Shown: positions 35,872-44,846 of the stretch, piece by piece
Layout: each line of letters starts with the position of its first letter
Position numbering within the stretch: position 1 is the stretch's first letter
Notes under the pieces: generated by a model
Told to the model about the DNA's origin: nothing
The model's database searches: none
Seen by the model: only the letters and a program-made list of their open reading frames with translations
Translations under genes and position numbers: made by a program
Source: Kribbella sp. ALI-6-A
GTDB taxonomy: Bacteria; Actinomycetota; Actinomycetes; Propionibacteriales; Kribbellaceae
NCBI RefSeq assembly: GCF_001984195.1
Contig: NZ_MTQN01000009.1
Span: 310,001 to 374,000 of the forward strand
Direction: 5' to 3'
Length of the DNA: 64,000 nucleotides

Positions 35872-38055
35872 TCACCGCGCGCTCGGCACATGCGCCGGCT
35901 CCGGCCGCTGTTCGCTCAGCGACTCACCCTCCACGTCGACGCGCGGCAGCACCCGATCGAGCCATCGCGGCAGCCACCAGGCCCGCTCACCGAGCAGTTG
36001 CAGGAGGGCGGGCACCAGCGTCAGGCGGACCACGAAGGCATCGAAGAAGACCGCGCACGCGAGCCCGAGGCCGATCATCTTGATCAGTGGTTCGTCGGCC
36101 GCCGCGAAGCCGCCGAAGACCGCGATCATGATCACCGCGGCCGCGACGACGACCTTCGAGCTCTGCCGGAAGCCGGTGCCGATCGCGTCACGGGCCGGCT
36201 CGCCGTGCGCGTGGGCCTCGCGCATCCGCGACACGAGGAAGACCTCGTAGTCCATCGCCAGGCCGAACACGATGCCCACCAGGAGAATCGGCATCAGGCT
36301 CATCACCGGGCCGGTCTGCTCGACGCCGAGCAGATCCGCCGCCCAGCCCCACTGGAACACCGCGACGATCACTCCCAGCGCCGCGAACAGCGACAGCAGG
36401 AAGCCGAGCGCCGCCTTGACCGGAATCCAGATCGAACGAAACACCACCAGCAAAAGCAGCACGGCCAGGCCGATCACGATCGCCACGTACGGCACCAGCG
36501 CGGACTGCGTCTTGCGCGCCATGTCGATGTCCAGCGCGGTGACGCCGGTGATCTCGTAGCTGACGTGTCCGGCAGCCTCCACGCCCGCTCGCGCGGTCCG
36601 CAGCTGTTCCACCAGCTTCTCGGTGCGTTCGTCGGTCGGGCCGGTCGACGGCACGGCGGTGAGGATCGCCGTGTCGCCCGCCTGGTTGAAGGTTGCCTTG
36701 GACACCGATACGACGCCGCTGGTCGTCCTGATGCCGTCTGCCACGGTCGCCACCGCCGCCTTCGGATCCGCGGCGCCCCGCGCGTCGACCACCACCGTGA
36801 GGGGACCGTTGAATCCCGGGCCGAACGCTGCCGCACGGAGGTCGTACGCGCGTCGCTGGGTTTCCGTGACCGGCAGCGACGCATCCCCGGGCGTGCCGAG
36901 TTGCAGTGACAAGGCCGGAACGGCGATCGCGGCCAGCAGCGCGACACCGGCCAGCGTGATCACGAGCGGACGGCGCAGAACCAGCCGCATCCAGGGGCTC
37001 GCCACCGAGCGGCGAGCGGAAGGTTGCACACCGCCGCGACGTTGCGCTCGCGTCAGGACCCGGTCCGGGGCGAAGCCCAGCAACGCCGGAACCAGAGTCA
37101 GCGCCACCAGTACCGCCACGACCACCGCACCCGCGGCGGCCAGACCCATCTTCGCCAGCGACGGAATGCCCACCACCGACAGGCCGGCGAGCGCGATCAC
37201 CACAGTCGTCCCGGCGAAGGTCACCGCCGAACCGGCCGTTCCCACCGCGCGAGCGGCCGCCTGCTCGGCGTCGTCATGGCTGTGGCGCTCTTCCCGGAAA
37301 CGGGAGACGACGAACATCGCGTAATCGATTCCTACCGCCAGCCCCAGCATCAGGGCGAGGATGCCGCTGGTGATCGCCATCTCCAGCGGGCCGGCCACCG
37401 CCCAGACTCCGAGGAACGAGACAGCCACCCCGATGATCGCCGTGACAAGCGGCAGACCGGCCGCGACCATCGATCCGAACGTCATCAGCAGTACCACCGC
37501 GGCGATCGCGACTCCGGCGAGCTCCATGGCACTCATCCTGGTACCGGTCTTGAGCGCCGAGCCGGACATCTCCGCCGTCAACCCGGCCCGACGGGCCTGC
37601 TCCACCGCGGCGGCCAGCGCGGCCCGCGACTCCTCGGTCACCTCGGACGACGGCACCCCGTACGACACCGACGCGTAGCCGGTGGAACCGTCGGCGCTGA
37701 TGCTGCCTCCGGTCGACGGTGGGACGATCCGCGCCACCTGAGGACCGTCGGACAACGAGTCGAGCGCCGCGTCGACAGCTATCGCGTTCTGCGCCGACGT
37801 CAGCGCCTGACCCTGGGGAGCAACGAACACGATGGTCGCCGACGCGCCGTCCGCGGCGGCGCCGGGAAAGCGCTGCTCGATCAGGTCGAACGCCTGCTGC
37901 GACTCGATCCCCGGCATCGTCGCCCGGGTGGTGACCGGACCGTCCGACTCGACGGCGAGCAGCACCGTCCCACCGAGTGCGAGCAGCCACACCGCCACGA
38001 CGAACCACCGCCGGCGAAAGCACCAGCGACCAAGACGACTGAGCATGCCTGCCAT
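35872..38055 (-). CDS. MMPL-family RND exporter
   Basis: The 727-aa protein has two halves, each with one helix, an extracytoplasmic loop and about five more helices. Family motifs include LAVGIDYAMFVVSRFREE in the first half and VFGLAMDYEVFLVSRMREAH in the second, with the proton-relay Asp-Tyr pairs. MMPL proteins export lipids, siderophores or drugs. GGAGTG precedes the chosen ATG; the far longer frame crosses the minisatellite and the next gene antisense. It is first in an operon with the kinase and regulator. Confidence 0.9.
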   Translation of the reverse strand: MAGMLSRLGRWCFRRRWFVVAVWLLALGGTVLLAVESDGPVTTRATMPGIESQQAFDLIEQRFPGAAADGASATIVFVAPQGQALTSAQNAIAVDAALDSLSDGPQVARIVPPSTGGSISADGSTGYASVSYGVPSSEVTEESRAALAAAVEQARRAGLTAEMSGSALKTGTRMSAMELAGVAIAAVVLLMTFGSMVAAGLPLVTAIIGVAVSFLGVWAVAGPLEMAITSGILALMLGLAVGIDYAMFVVSRFREERHSHDDAEQAAARAVGTAGSAVTFAGTTVVIALAGLSVVGIPSLAKMGLAAAGAVVVAVLVALTLVPALLGFAPDRVLTRAQRRGGVQPSARRSVASPWMRLVLRRPLVITLAGVALLAAIAVPALSLQLGTPGDASLPVTETQRRAYDLRAAAFGPGFNGPLTVVVDARGAADPKAAVATVADGIRTTSGVVSVSKATFNQAGDTAILTAVPSTGPTDERTEKLVEQLRTARAGVEAAGHVSYEITGVTALDIDMARKTQSALVPYVAIVIGLAVLLLLVVFRSIWIPVKAALGFLLSLFAALGVIVAVFQWGWAADLLGVEQTGPVMSLMPILLVGIVFGLAMDYEVFLVSRMREAHAHGEPARDAIGTGFRQSSKVVVAAAVIMIAVFGGFAAADEPLIKMIGLGLACAVFFDAFVVRLTLVPALLQLLGERAWWLPRWLDRVLPRVDVEGESLSEQRPEPAHVPSAR

Positions 38056-38220
38056 GACGCGACACTCCACTTCTCCGGCGAACGTTGCGCACAGCCTTTC
38101 GGCCCGGCCCCGGTCGCGTCGTCGTGCAGGCGCAGGCTCCGGATACGGCAATCGCAGTACGGGGCGCGAAGGCACCGGGCTGATCCGCGCGGTCGGGCGT
38201 GCTCGATCGGCGCGGTCCAG

Positions 38221-38435
38221 GCGCGTTCGCAGGAGCCCCGGCCGGCGCGGATCCAGGCGCGTTCGTAGGAGCCTGGGTCGGCGCGGATCCAGGCGCGTTC
38301 GTAGGAGCCTGGGTCGGCGCGGATCCAGGCGCGTTCGCAGGAGCCCCGGCCGGCGCGGATCCACGCGCGTTCGCAGGAGCCCCGGCCGGCGCGGATCTAC
38401 GCGCGTTCGCAGGAGCCCGGCCGGCGCGCGGAGCG
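38221..38435. repeat. 36-bp tandem repeat (five full units plus one partial)
   Basis: Units begin at 38221, 38257, 38293, 38329, 38365 and 38401 (partial). Each starts GCGCGTTCG, has AGGAGCC in the middle and ends GCGCGGATC with two or three variable bases. Units 1, 4 and 5 share one central variant (CCCCGGCC), units 2 and 3 another (TGGGTCG). The length is a multiple of three and keeps frames open on both strands, but no start site or family supports a protein. It fills the 395-bp gap (38056-38450) between the MMPL gene and the next gene upstream. Confidence 0.9.
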
Positions 38436-38450
38436 GCGTGCGCGGCGCGT

Positions 38451-40010
38451 CTACCGGCGGGTGAGGCGGGCGTGGAAGATCGCCGCGCGGGCGGCGTTGG
38501 AGCCGCACGCGCCGTGCACTCCCCCGCCGGGATGCGCGGAGGCCGACGCCAGGTACAGGCCCTTCACCGGCGTCTCCGCCCGGCCGAGTCCCGGGATCGG
38601 GCGGAAGACCAGTTGCTGGTGGAGGGCCGCCGTGCCGCCGTTGACCGCGCCGCCGACGAGGTTCGCGTCGCGGGCCTCCAGGTCGGCCGGCGCCAGGATC
38701 CGGCGGCGCACGATGCGGCTGGCGAACCCCGGCGCGGCGCGTTCGACCTGGTCCTGCATCCGGTCGGCGAAGCGCTCCACCTCGTCGGCGGTCCACGCGC
38801 CGCTGAAGTCCGCGTCGCCGCGGATCCGTTGCGGGACGTGGGTGTAGGCCCAGACGGCCTCCGTACCGGCCGGTGACCGGGTCGGATCGGCCGTGGTCAT
38901 CTGACCCATCAGCAAGAACGGCTCGGCCGGAACCCGGCCGGCCGCGATCTGCGCCGCGGCGAGGCTGAGTGCGTCCACCGAGTCGGCGAGGTGCACCGTA
39001 CCGGGCGACTTGGCCGGCTTCTCCCGCCACGGGATCAGGCCGTCCAGCGCCCAGTCGACCTTGACCGTGCCCGGATCCCACTCGAAGCCCCGGATCGCAC
39101 GTTTCACCCGCCCGGGGACCGCGTCGGCGGGCAGCAGTTCGCCGTACAGGGCGGGGGCCGAGACGTCGGCGAGCACCGCCCGGCGCGCGGCCAGGAACTC
39201 CCCGCCGGCAGTCCACACGCCAGTGGCCCGTCCGCCCCGGACCTCGATGCCGGTGACACGGTTGCCGCACCGGATCACCCCGCCGCGGTCCTTCAGCCGA
39301 TTCGCCAGTGCCTGACTCAGTTGCCCGGCGCCGCCGCGAGGTACCGGATAGCCGAACTGCTGTCCGAGCATCACCAGCAGCCAGCCCATCAATCCCGAAC
39401 CGGCCGATTCCGGGCTGAGGTCGGCGTGCTGCGCGTTGGTTGCCAAGAGCATCTTCGCGGCCTCGCCCTGGAACCGCCGGTCGCCGAGCGACCGCACCGA
39501 CGACGCCAGCAGCCGGATCCGTTCCAGCCCGCGCCGGCCCAGCAGGTGCAGCGCGAGCGATCCGCCGGAGCGGACCGGCGGAAACGGATCGAGCAGCAGG
39601 CCGACCATGCCGTGCTGGATCCGCCGCCAGTCGTCGTACATCTCCAGCCAGCTGTCACCGTCACCCGGCGTGACCCGATCCAGCTCGGCGGCGGTGTCGA
39701 ACGGGTCGTCGTGCACGATCGCCCACCCGCCGTCGGTCATCGGGTTCCCGACCGCGGCCGGCGCGTTCGACCACTGCAGGCCCCAGCGGTCCAGCTCCAG
39801 CGCCTGGATCGTGGGCGAGACCGCGGCCAGCGGGTAGAACGAGCTGAACGTGTCGTGCACGAAGCCCGGCGCGACGTCCTCGGCGCTGCGGACCGCGCCG
39901 CCGATCTCGTCGTTCGCCTCGAGCAGCAGCACCTCCCAGCCCTGGTCGGCGAGCAAGTTGGCGGCGACCAGCCCGTTCGGCCCGGCGCCGATCACGATCG
40001 CGTCTGTCAT
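38451..40010 (-). CDS. phytoene-dehydrogenase-like FAD oxidoreductase
   Basis: A 519-aa flavoprotein with the N-terminal dinucleotide-binding motif AIVIGAGPNGLVAANLLADQG, the second-strand Glu (LLLEANDEIGG), PRGGAGQLSQALANRL in the middle and the FAD-contacting C-terminus GLYLASASAHPGGGVHGACG. It belongs to the CrtI/COG1233 group of carotenoid desaturase-like and amine-oxidase-like enzymes. No crtB or other carotenoid gene is adjacent, so the substrate is open. The 36-bp repeat array begins just beyond its stop codon. Confidence 0.85.
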   Translation of the reverse strand: MTDAIVIGAGPNGLVAANLLADQGWEVLLLEANDEIGGAVRSAEDVAPGFVHDTFSSFYPLAAVSPTIQALELDRWGLQWSNAPAAVGNPMTDGGWAIVHDDPFDTAAELDRVTPGDGDSWLEMYDDWRRIQHGMVGLLLDPFPPVRSGGSLALHLLGRRGLERIRLLASSVRSLGDRRFQGEAAKMLLATNAQHADLSPESAGSGLMGWLLVMLGQQFGYPVPRGGAGQLSQALANRLKDRGGVIRCGNRVTGIEVRGGRATGVWTAGGEFLAARRAVLADVSAPALYGELLPADAVPGRVKRAIRGFEWDPGTVKVDWALDGLIPWREKPAKSPGTVHLADSVDALSLAAAQIAAGRVPAEPFLLMGQMTTADPTRSPAGTEAVWAYTHVPQRIRGDADFSGAWTADEVERFADRMQDQVERAAPGFASRIVRRRILAPADLEARDANLVGGAVNGGTAALHQQLVFRPIPGLGRAETPVKGLYLASASAHPGGGVHGACGSNAARAAIFHARLTRR

Positions 40011-40065
40011 GGCCGCCCGGTGTCCACGAAGCGGTCGAGTCATGCGCGATGGGTACAGGCAGGGC

Positions 40066-40503
40066 ATGAGCGAGAACGAGTGCGTGATCAATGCGTCCGT
40101 CGACGACGTGTTCGCCGTCCTGACCGATGGCTGGTCGTACGCCGGCTGGGTGGTCGGTGCGTCCCGGGTCCGGGACGTCGAGCCGGCGTGGCCGCAGCCC
40201 GGCTCCAGCATCCACCACTCGGTCGGGACCTGGCCGCTGCTGATCGACGACACCACCACGGTCGAGGAGTACGTCCCGCTGTCGCTGCTGCGGCTCCGGG
40301 TGCGCGCCTGGCCGACCGGTGAGGGTCAGGTCGAGTTCGAGGCGACGCCGAAGGACGACGGCTGCCACCTGGTGATGCGCGAGCGCGCGGTGAAGGGACC
40401 GGCCGCGATGATCCCGCAGGCGGCGCTCGACCCGGTGCTGAGTCTGCGGAACACCGAGACCCTGCGTCGGCTCCGGCTGATCGCGGAGGGTCGCAAGACG
40501 TGA
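40066..40503 (+). CDS. SRPBCC (START-like) family protein
   Basis: A 145-aa polyketide cyclase/dehydrase-like lipid-binding fold with a typical opening (ECVINASVDDVFAVLTDGWSYAGWVVGA) and C-terminal long helix. It overlaps the following SDR by 4 bp (GTGA), so the two are one operon. An in-frame ATG at 40042 is possible but has no better ribosome site. A GGGTAC lies 10 bp before the start without a -35. Confidence 0.75.
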   Translation: MSENECVINASVDDVFAVLTDGWSYAGWVVGASRVRDVEPAWPQPGSSIHHSVGTWPLLIDDTTTVEEYVPLSLLRLRVRAWPTGEGQVEFEATPKDDGCHLVMRERAVKGPAAMIPQAALDPVLSLRNTETLRRLRLIAEGRKT

Positions 40504-41327
40504 TCGTCACGATCACCGGCGCCTCCAGCGGGATCGGCCGGGCCGCCGCGCTGGCCTTCGCGGCGCGCGGCGACACCGTCGTCCTGGCGGGCCGGTCGCG
40601 GACGAGCCTGGACCGGGTCGCCGCCGAGTGCCGAGACCGCGGGGGCGAGGCGGTCGTGGCGCCGACCGACGTGGCGGACCGGCAACAGGTCGAGGTGCTC
40701 GTCGACCTGACCGTCGCGCGCTGCGGCCGGATCGACGTGCTGCTGCACTGCGCCGCGGTGATGGCGTACGGCGAGTTCACCAAGATCCCACCCGAGGTCT
40801 TCGAGCGTGTCCTGCGGGTGGACATCGACGGGACGGTGCACGCGGCTCGCGCGGCGCTCCAGCGGTTCGAGGAGCAGGGCGAGGGTCACCTGATCCTGGT
40901 CGGCTCGGTCGTCGGCAAGATGGCACCGCCGTTCATGAGCGCGTACGTGATGAGCAAGTGGGCCGTGCACGGCCTGGCACGGGCGTTGCAGGCCGAGGTG
41001 CGGGCGACGCCCGGCGTGCACGTCAGTCTGGTGGCGCCGGGAAGCATCGACACACCGGTCTACCAGAACGCCGGCAACTACATCGGCCGGGTCGGTCAGC
41101 CGCCACCACCGGTCGGCGACGTCGACAAGGTCACCGCCGCGATCCTCTCGCTCACCGACCACCCCCGCCGGGAGCTGTCGGTCGGGTGGGCCAATCCCGT
41201 CATGATCCTGGGCTTCCGCTACCTGCCCGCCGCGTACGACGCGCTCGTCGTCCCGCTGATGAAACGGCTCGGCCTGTCCCGAACCACGACCCCACCGACG
41301 GAGGGCAACGTCTTCGAACCCCGCTGA
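40500..41327 (+). CDS. short-chain dehydrogenase/reductase
   Basis: A 275-aa SDR with cofactor motif TGASSGIGRA, an Arg after strand 2 (AGRSR) suggesting NADP preference, HCAAVMAYG in place of NNAG, catalytic Ser in LVGSVVG and YVMSK for the Tyr/Lys pair. The C-terminal extension of ~50 residues contains a hydrophobic segment (MILGFRYLPAAYDALVVPLM) that may touch membrane. The substrate is unknown; the coupled SRPBCC partner hints at a hydrophobic ligand. Confidence 0.83.
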   Translation: MIVTITGASSGIGRAAALAFAARGDTVVLAGRSRTSLDRVAAECRDRGGEAVVAPTDVADRQQVEVLVDLTVARCGRIDVLLHCAAVMAYGEFTKIPPEVFERVLRVDIDGTVHAARAALQRFEEQGEGHLILVGSVVGKMAPPFMSAYVMSKWAVHGLARALQAEVRATPGVHVSLVAPGSIDTPVYQNAGNYIGRVGQPPPPVGDVDKVTAAILSLTDHPRRELSVGWANPVMILGFRYLPAAYDALVVPLMKRLGLSRTTTPPTEGNVFEPR

Positions 41328-41330
41328 GAC

Positions 41331-41388
41331 GCGGGCTGCGCGGTCGCCGGACTCGCCGCCCTCGCGATCCGCGACCTGCGCAGCCCGC
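41331..41388. terminator. hairpin between convergent SDR genes
   Basis: GCGGGCTGCGC (41331-41341) pairs with GCGCAGCCCGC (41378-41388); the arms continue inward with GGTCG/CGACC. No T-run follows. Confidence 0.55.
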
Positions 41389-41396
41389 GCTGAGCC

Positions 41397-42290
<894 letters not shown>

Positions 42291-42365
42291 GTGCGAACTC
42301 CTGAACATCGTCGAACGACTGGTGGTCCGGCGGTACCCACGTCGGCCACCTCGTAGTCCGGTCGA

Positions 42366-42722
42366 TCAGTCCGCGCCCCACACGATGCAGAACTCGTTGC
42401 CCTCCGGGTCCCGCAAGCAGGCCCACAAATCGCCGTCGTAGATGTCGTCGGCCCTGGTCGCGCCGAGTTCGAGCGCCCGGTCGATCGCCGCCTCGCGGTT
42501 GTCGGCCGGCACCTTCAGATCCAGGTGGACGCGGTTCTTGCGGATCGACGGCGGGTCCGGAACCCGGCAGAAGTCCAGCCGGACCGTTGCCTCGTGCAAC
42601 TCGGTGTCCCCGTCGTTGCGCGGCCGCAGATCGCCGCCGAGCAACGACTGCCAGAACAGTCCCAGCGACAGCGGATCGGCGCAGTCGATGGCGACCGCCG
42701 ACAGCTGCGGTACGACGTTCAT
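42366..42722 (-). CDS. VOC-superfamily (glyoxalase-like) protein
   Basis: A 118-aa protein with two beta-alpha-beta-beta-beta modules (VAIDCADPLSLGLFWQSLLGG and NRVHLDLKVPADNREAAIDRALELGA) ending in LRDPEGNEFCIVWG. Metal-ligand positions His and Glu are present in the second module. Likely glyoxalase/bleomycin-resistance-type protein of unknown substrate. GGAGG precedes the ATG, and a SigB/F-like promoter lies 38 bp upstream. Confidence 0.82.
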   Translation of the reverse strand: MNVVPQLSAVAIDCADPLSLGLFWQSLLGGDLRPRNDGDTELHEATVRLDFCRVPDPPSIRKNRVHLDLKVPADNREAAIDRALELGATRADDIYDGDLWACLRDPEGNEFCIVWGAD

Positions 42723-42759
42723 GAAAACCTCCGAGTTCGGCACCGGTCGGGACCGACCG

Positions 42760-42785
42760 ATACCCCTTTCCGGCGGCGTGACACC
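42760..42785 (-). promoter_or_regulatory. SigB/SigF-type promoter of the VOC gene
   Basis: Minus-strand GGTGTC (42785-42780) and GGGGTAT (42766-42760), separated by 13 bp; the -10 is a full GGGTAT. It points away from the promoter at 42797. Confidence 0.45.
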
Positions 42786-42796
42786 GATCACGCTGT

Positions 42797-42821
42797 GTTT
42801 ACGATCGTGCACACAGGGCAC
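42797..42821 (+). promoter_or_regulatory. GTTT-N15-GGGCAC promoter of sigma factor 2
   Basis: GTTT (42797-42800), 15 bp, GGGCAC (42816-42821), followed by a leader of about 145 nt. The same pattern and spacing precede sigma factor 3 at 47641-47665, suggesting shared or auto-regulation. Confidence 0.5.
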
Positions 42822-42967
42822 AGGGAGCCCGCCGATCGAGAACCAAGGGTAGCGGCGGCCGGACACCGCTGACACAAACGTTTGACAGGTGGGTACGACT
42901 GCCGCCGTAGCACTGACCGCGGTCCAGGGATGCGGCCGCGCCGTGATGTGTTGTCCATCGCGAGGTC

Positions 42968-43801
42968 ATGACCATGCTCACTCTCACCGACTCCGGGGCC
43001 GGCACGGTCCCCACCCACTGCACCACCGTCGAGGAACGCGCCCAGCGCGAGGCGGCCACCCGCGAGCTGCTCGCTGCCAGAGCCCGCAGTACCGACCAGA
43101 CCGAACGCCAGGAACTGCTCGAGCGAGCCGTCGAGCTGAACCTCGAGATCGCCCGCGGGATCGCCCGCCGGTTCCGCGGCCGCGGCGCCGAGGACGACGA
43201 CCTCGAGCAGGTCGCGTGCCTGGGCCTGATGAAGGCCGCCAGCGGCTACCGCCCCGACGACGGCGTCCCGTTCATCGGGTACGCCGTACCGACGATCCGT
43301 GGCGAGCTGAAACGCTACTTCCGCGACTGCACCTGGACCGTTCGCATCCCGCGCAGCCTCCAGGAGCTCCAGGGCAAGATCGCCGCGGTGCTGCCGCTGC
43401 TGACCCAGGAGCTGGGCCGCGAACCGGCGGTCGAGGAGATCGCCGTTCGCCTCGGCGCACCCCTGGAGGACGTGCGGCAGGCCGAGGCCGCGCGGGGCTG
43501 CTTCAACGTGCTCTCGCTCGACCGGCCGACCGACGACGGCGAGCTGGTGCTGGGTGACGCGGTGGCCGACGACGAGGATCCCTACCTGCAGCAGCTCGAG
43601 ACGGTCGACATGCTCGGCCCGGTCGTCGCCGAGCTGTCGCCGCGCGACCGCCGCATCCTGGAGCTCCGCTTCGTCGAGAACTGGAAGCAGGCCGACATCG
43701 GGACGGAGCTCGGCATCAGCCAGATGCAGGTGTCCCGGCTGCTGACCAGGATCCTCGCCGAGCTGCGGAACCGCCTCGAGCCGGCGAGCGCCGCGGCCTG
43801 A
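42968..43801 (+). CDS. SigB/SigF-like sigma factor 2
   Basis: A 277-aa sigma factor with region 2 (DDLEQVACLGLMKAASGYRPDDGVPF, split by me, and YAVPTIRGELKRYFRDCTW), region 3 and region 4 (QADIGTELGISQMQVSRLLTRI). It is closely related to sigma factor 1 (18675) in every region, including the TIRGEL and SQMQVSRLL strings. No anti-sigma or anti-anti-sigma gene adjoins it. Confidence 0.9.
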   Translation: MTMLTLTDSGAGTVPTHCTTVEERAQREAATRELLAARARSTDQTERQELLERAVELNLEIARGIARRFRGRGAEDDDLEQVACLGLMKAASGYRPDDGVPFIGYAVPTIRGELKRYFRDCTWTVRIPRSLQELQGKIAAVLPLLTQELGREPAVEEIAVRLGAPLEDVRQAEAARGCFNVLSLDRPTDDGELVLGDAVADDEDPYLQQLETVDMLGPVVAELSPRDRRILELRFVENWKQADIGTELGISQMQVSRLLTRILAELRNRLEPASAAA

Positions 43802-43871
43802 CACGGAAGGTTCCACGCCGACCCGAGACCCCGGCCGATCGTCTGTGGCCGGCCGGTCGTCGGCCGCGGCA

Positions 43872-43911
43872 ATCGGGGTGGGTGCACTGTCCACTGTGCA
43901 CCCACCCCGAT
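43872..43911. terminator. bidirectional hairpin terminator
   Basis: Perfect 16-bp arms (ATCGGGGTGGGTGCAC and its complement) with an 8-bp loop, between the convergent sigma factor 2 and small-protein genes. Confidence 0.8.
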
Positions 43912-43918
43912 CACGCGT

Positions 43919-44170
43919 TCAGCTCTCCCGCTCCTTCCGCTCCGCCTCGGCCCTGGCCTCCGCGCCGGTCTCCCCCGCGTAGCCCTCGTCCTGCCCGGCG
44001 GCCCGTCCGACGAACGTCTGGTTCTCGCCGGTCCCGGTGGTGGCCTGCGTACCGCCGTCGGCCGCACCTCCGGTCTCGCGCGTCATGGCCACGTCGGTGT
44101 CGGCCGGCGCGTCGTCCTCGTTCAGTGCGTGGGACTGCCGCCACCGCTTCAGGCGATCGAGTACAGACAT
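43919..44170 (-). CDS. small acidic, probably disordered protein
   Basis: An 83-aa protein with a basic opening (MSVLDRLKRWRQSHALNEDD) and then a Gly/Ala/Glu/Asp/Thr-rich chain with almost no hydrophobic residues. I recognise no family. AAAGGGAA lies before the ATG, and it follows the next gene upstream by 15 bp, so it is probably translated from that operon. The composition suggests an intrinsically disordered stress protein. Confidence 0.6.
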   Translation of the reverse strand: MSVLDRLKRWRQSHALNEDDAPADTDVAMTRETGGAADGGTQATTGTGENQTFVGRAAGQDEGYAGETGAEARAEAERKERES

Positions 44171-44185
44171 CGGTTTCCCTTTCTC

Positions 44186-44824
44186 TCAGTCGGCATTTCG
44201 GCGCCCCTGACGACTGCCCTGGTAGGCCAGTTCGCGCAGTTGCCGCAGCCACGGCGGGCCCGGGACGGCATGGTCGGGGTGGTTCAGCACCGGATCGAAG
44301 GTGAGCACCTCGGTCGACGGCGAGAACAACTCCAGCTCGCCGATCCGCACCCACCGCGGTCGCGGACCGCTGATGGAGACGGTGAACCTCGACGGCGCCC
44401 GCTTGTGCAGCGCGTCGACCGACGCGTGGCCGATCCGGCGGCCCTCCGGCGTCAACATCAGCCACCAGTCGTGCCCAGCGACCTCGTACGGGCCGAGCGT
44501 TCCGTAGCGAGCAACGTTCCAGTCCGGCGCCGGGACCGGGATCCAGCGGCTCAGCCGACCGCGTCCCGCGCTCGAGAACAGGAAGTCCCACGGGGTCTGC
44601 TCGGGCTCCAGCCGCAGGGCGATGCCGAGGACGTCGGGCCAGCGTCCCGGCGTACCGGCGCCCTTGGACAGTTGCACGGTCGCCGGATAGACGCCCTTCG
44701 GCAGCACCGCGTTGACGCCACTGACCACCAACTGGCCGGTGAATCCCAGCCGTCGCGGATGCACGGCCGGTGCCTGCCGCACGCGGGCCAGCGCGGAGAA
44801 GAAGGCTGAGACAACAGTCCGCAT
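44186..44824 (-). CDS. hypothetical protein, weakly catalase-fold-like
   Basis: The 212-aa protein contains the segment LVVSGVNAVLPKGVYPATVQLSKGAGTPGRWPDVLGIALRL (read in pieces), which resembles the barrel strand region of catalase-family proteins where RMAxxL and DVRGMAVR occur, but I see no heme-ligand RxxxY motif or catalytic His. Function unknown. It lies 22 bp downstream of the epimerase gene and 15 bp upstream of the small acidic protein gene on the same strand. Confidence 0.55.
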   Translation of the reverse strand: MRTVVSAFFSALARVRQAPAVHPRRLGFTGQLVVSGVNAVLPKGVYPATVQLSKGAGTPGRWPDVLGIALRLEPEQTPWDFLFSSAGRGRLSRWIPVPAPDWNVARYGTLGPYEVAGHDWWLMLTPEGRRIGHASVDALHKRAPSRFTVSISGPRPRWVRIGELELFSPSTEVLTFDPVLNHPDHAVPGPPWLRQLRELAYQGSRQGRRNAD

Positions 44825-44846
44825 GACGCTCCTGCTCAGTCGGCGA

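Noticed and set aside
38221-38435. CRISPR array
   Set aside because: Units are contiguous without unique spacers and there are no cas genes; it is a tandem minisatellite.
38199-38876. 225-aa plus-strand frame across the 36-bp repeats (GAFAGAPAGADP-like repeats)
   Set aside because: No ribosome site, and its 3' half is antisense to the CrtI-like gene; the repeat keeps several frames open simply because 36 is divisible by three.
40051-40056. SigB/F promoter before the SRPBCC gene
   Set aside because: Only a GGGTAC -10-like string with no -35 at 13-16 bp; similar lone strings precede 17283, 18675, 42290 and 49966 and were also not counted.
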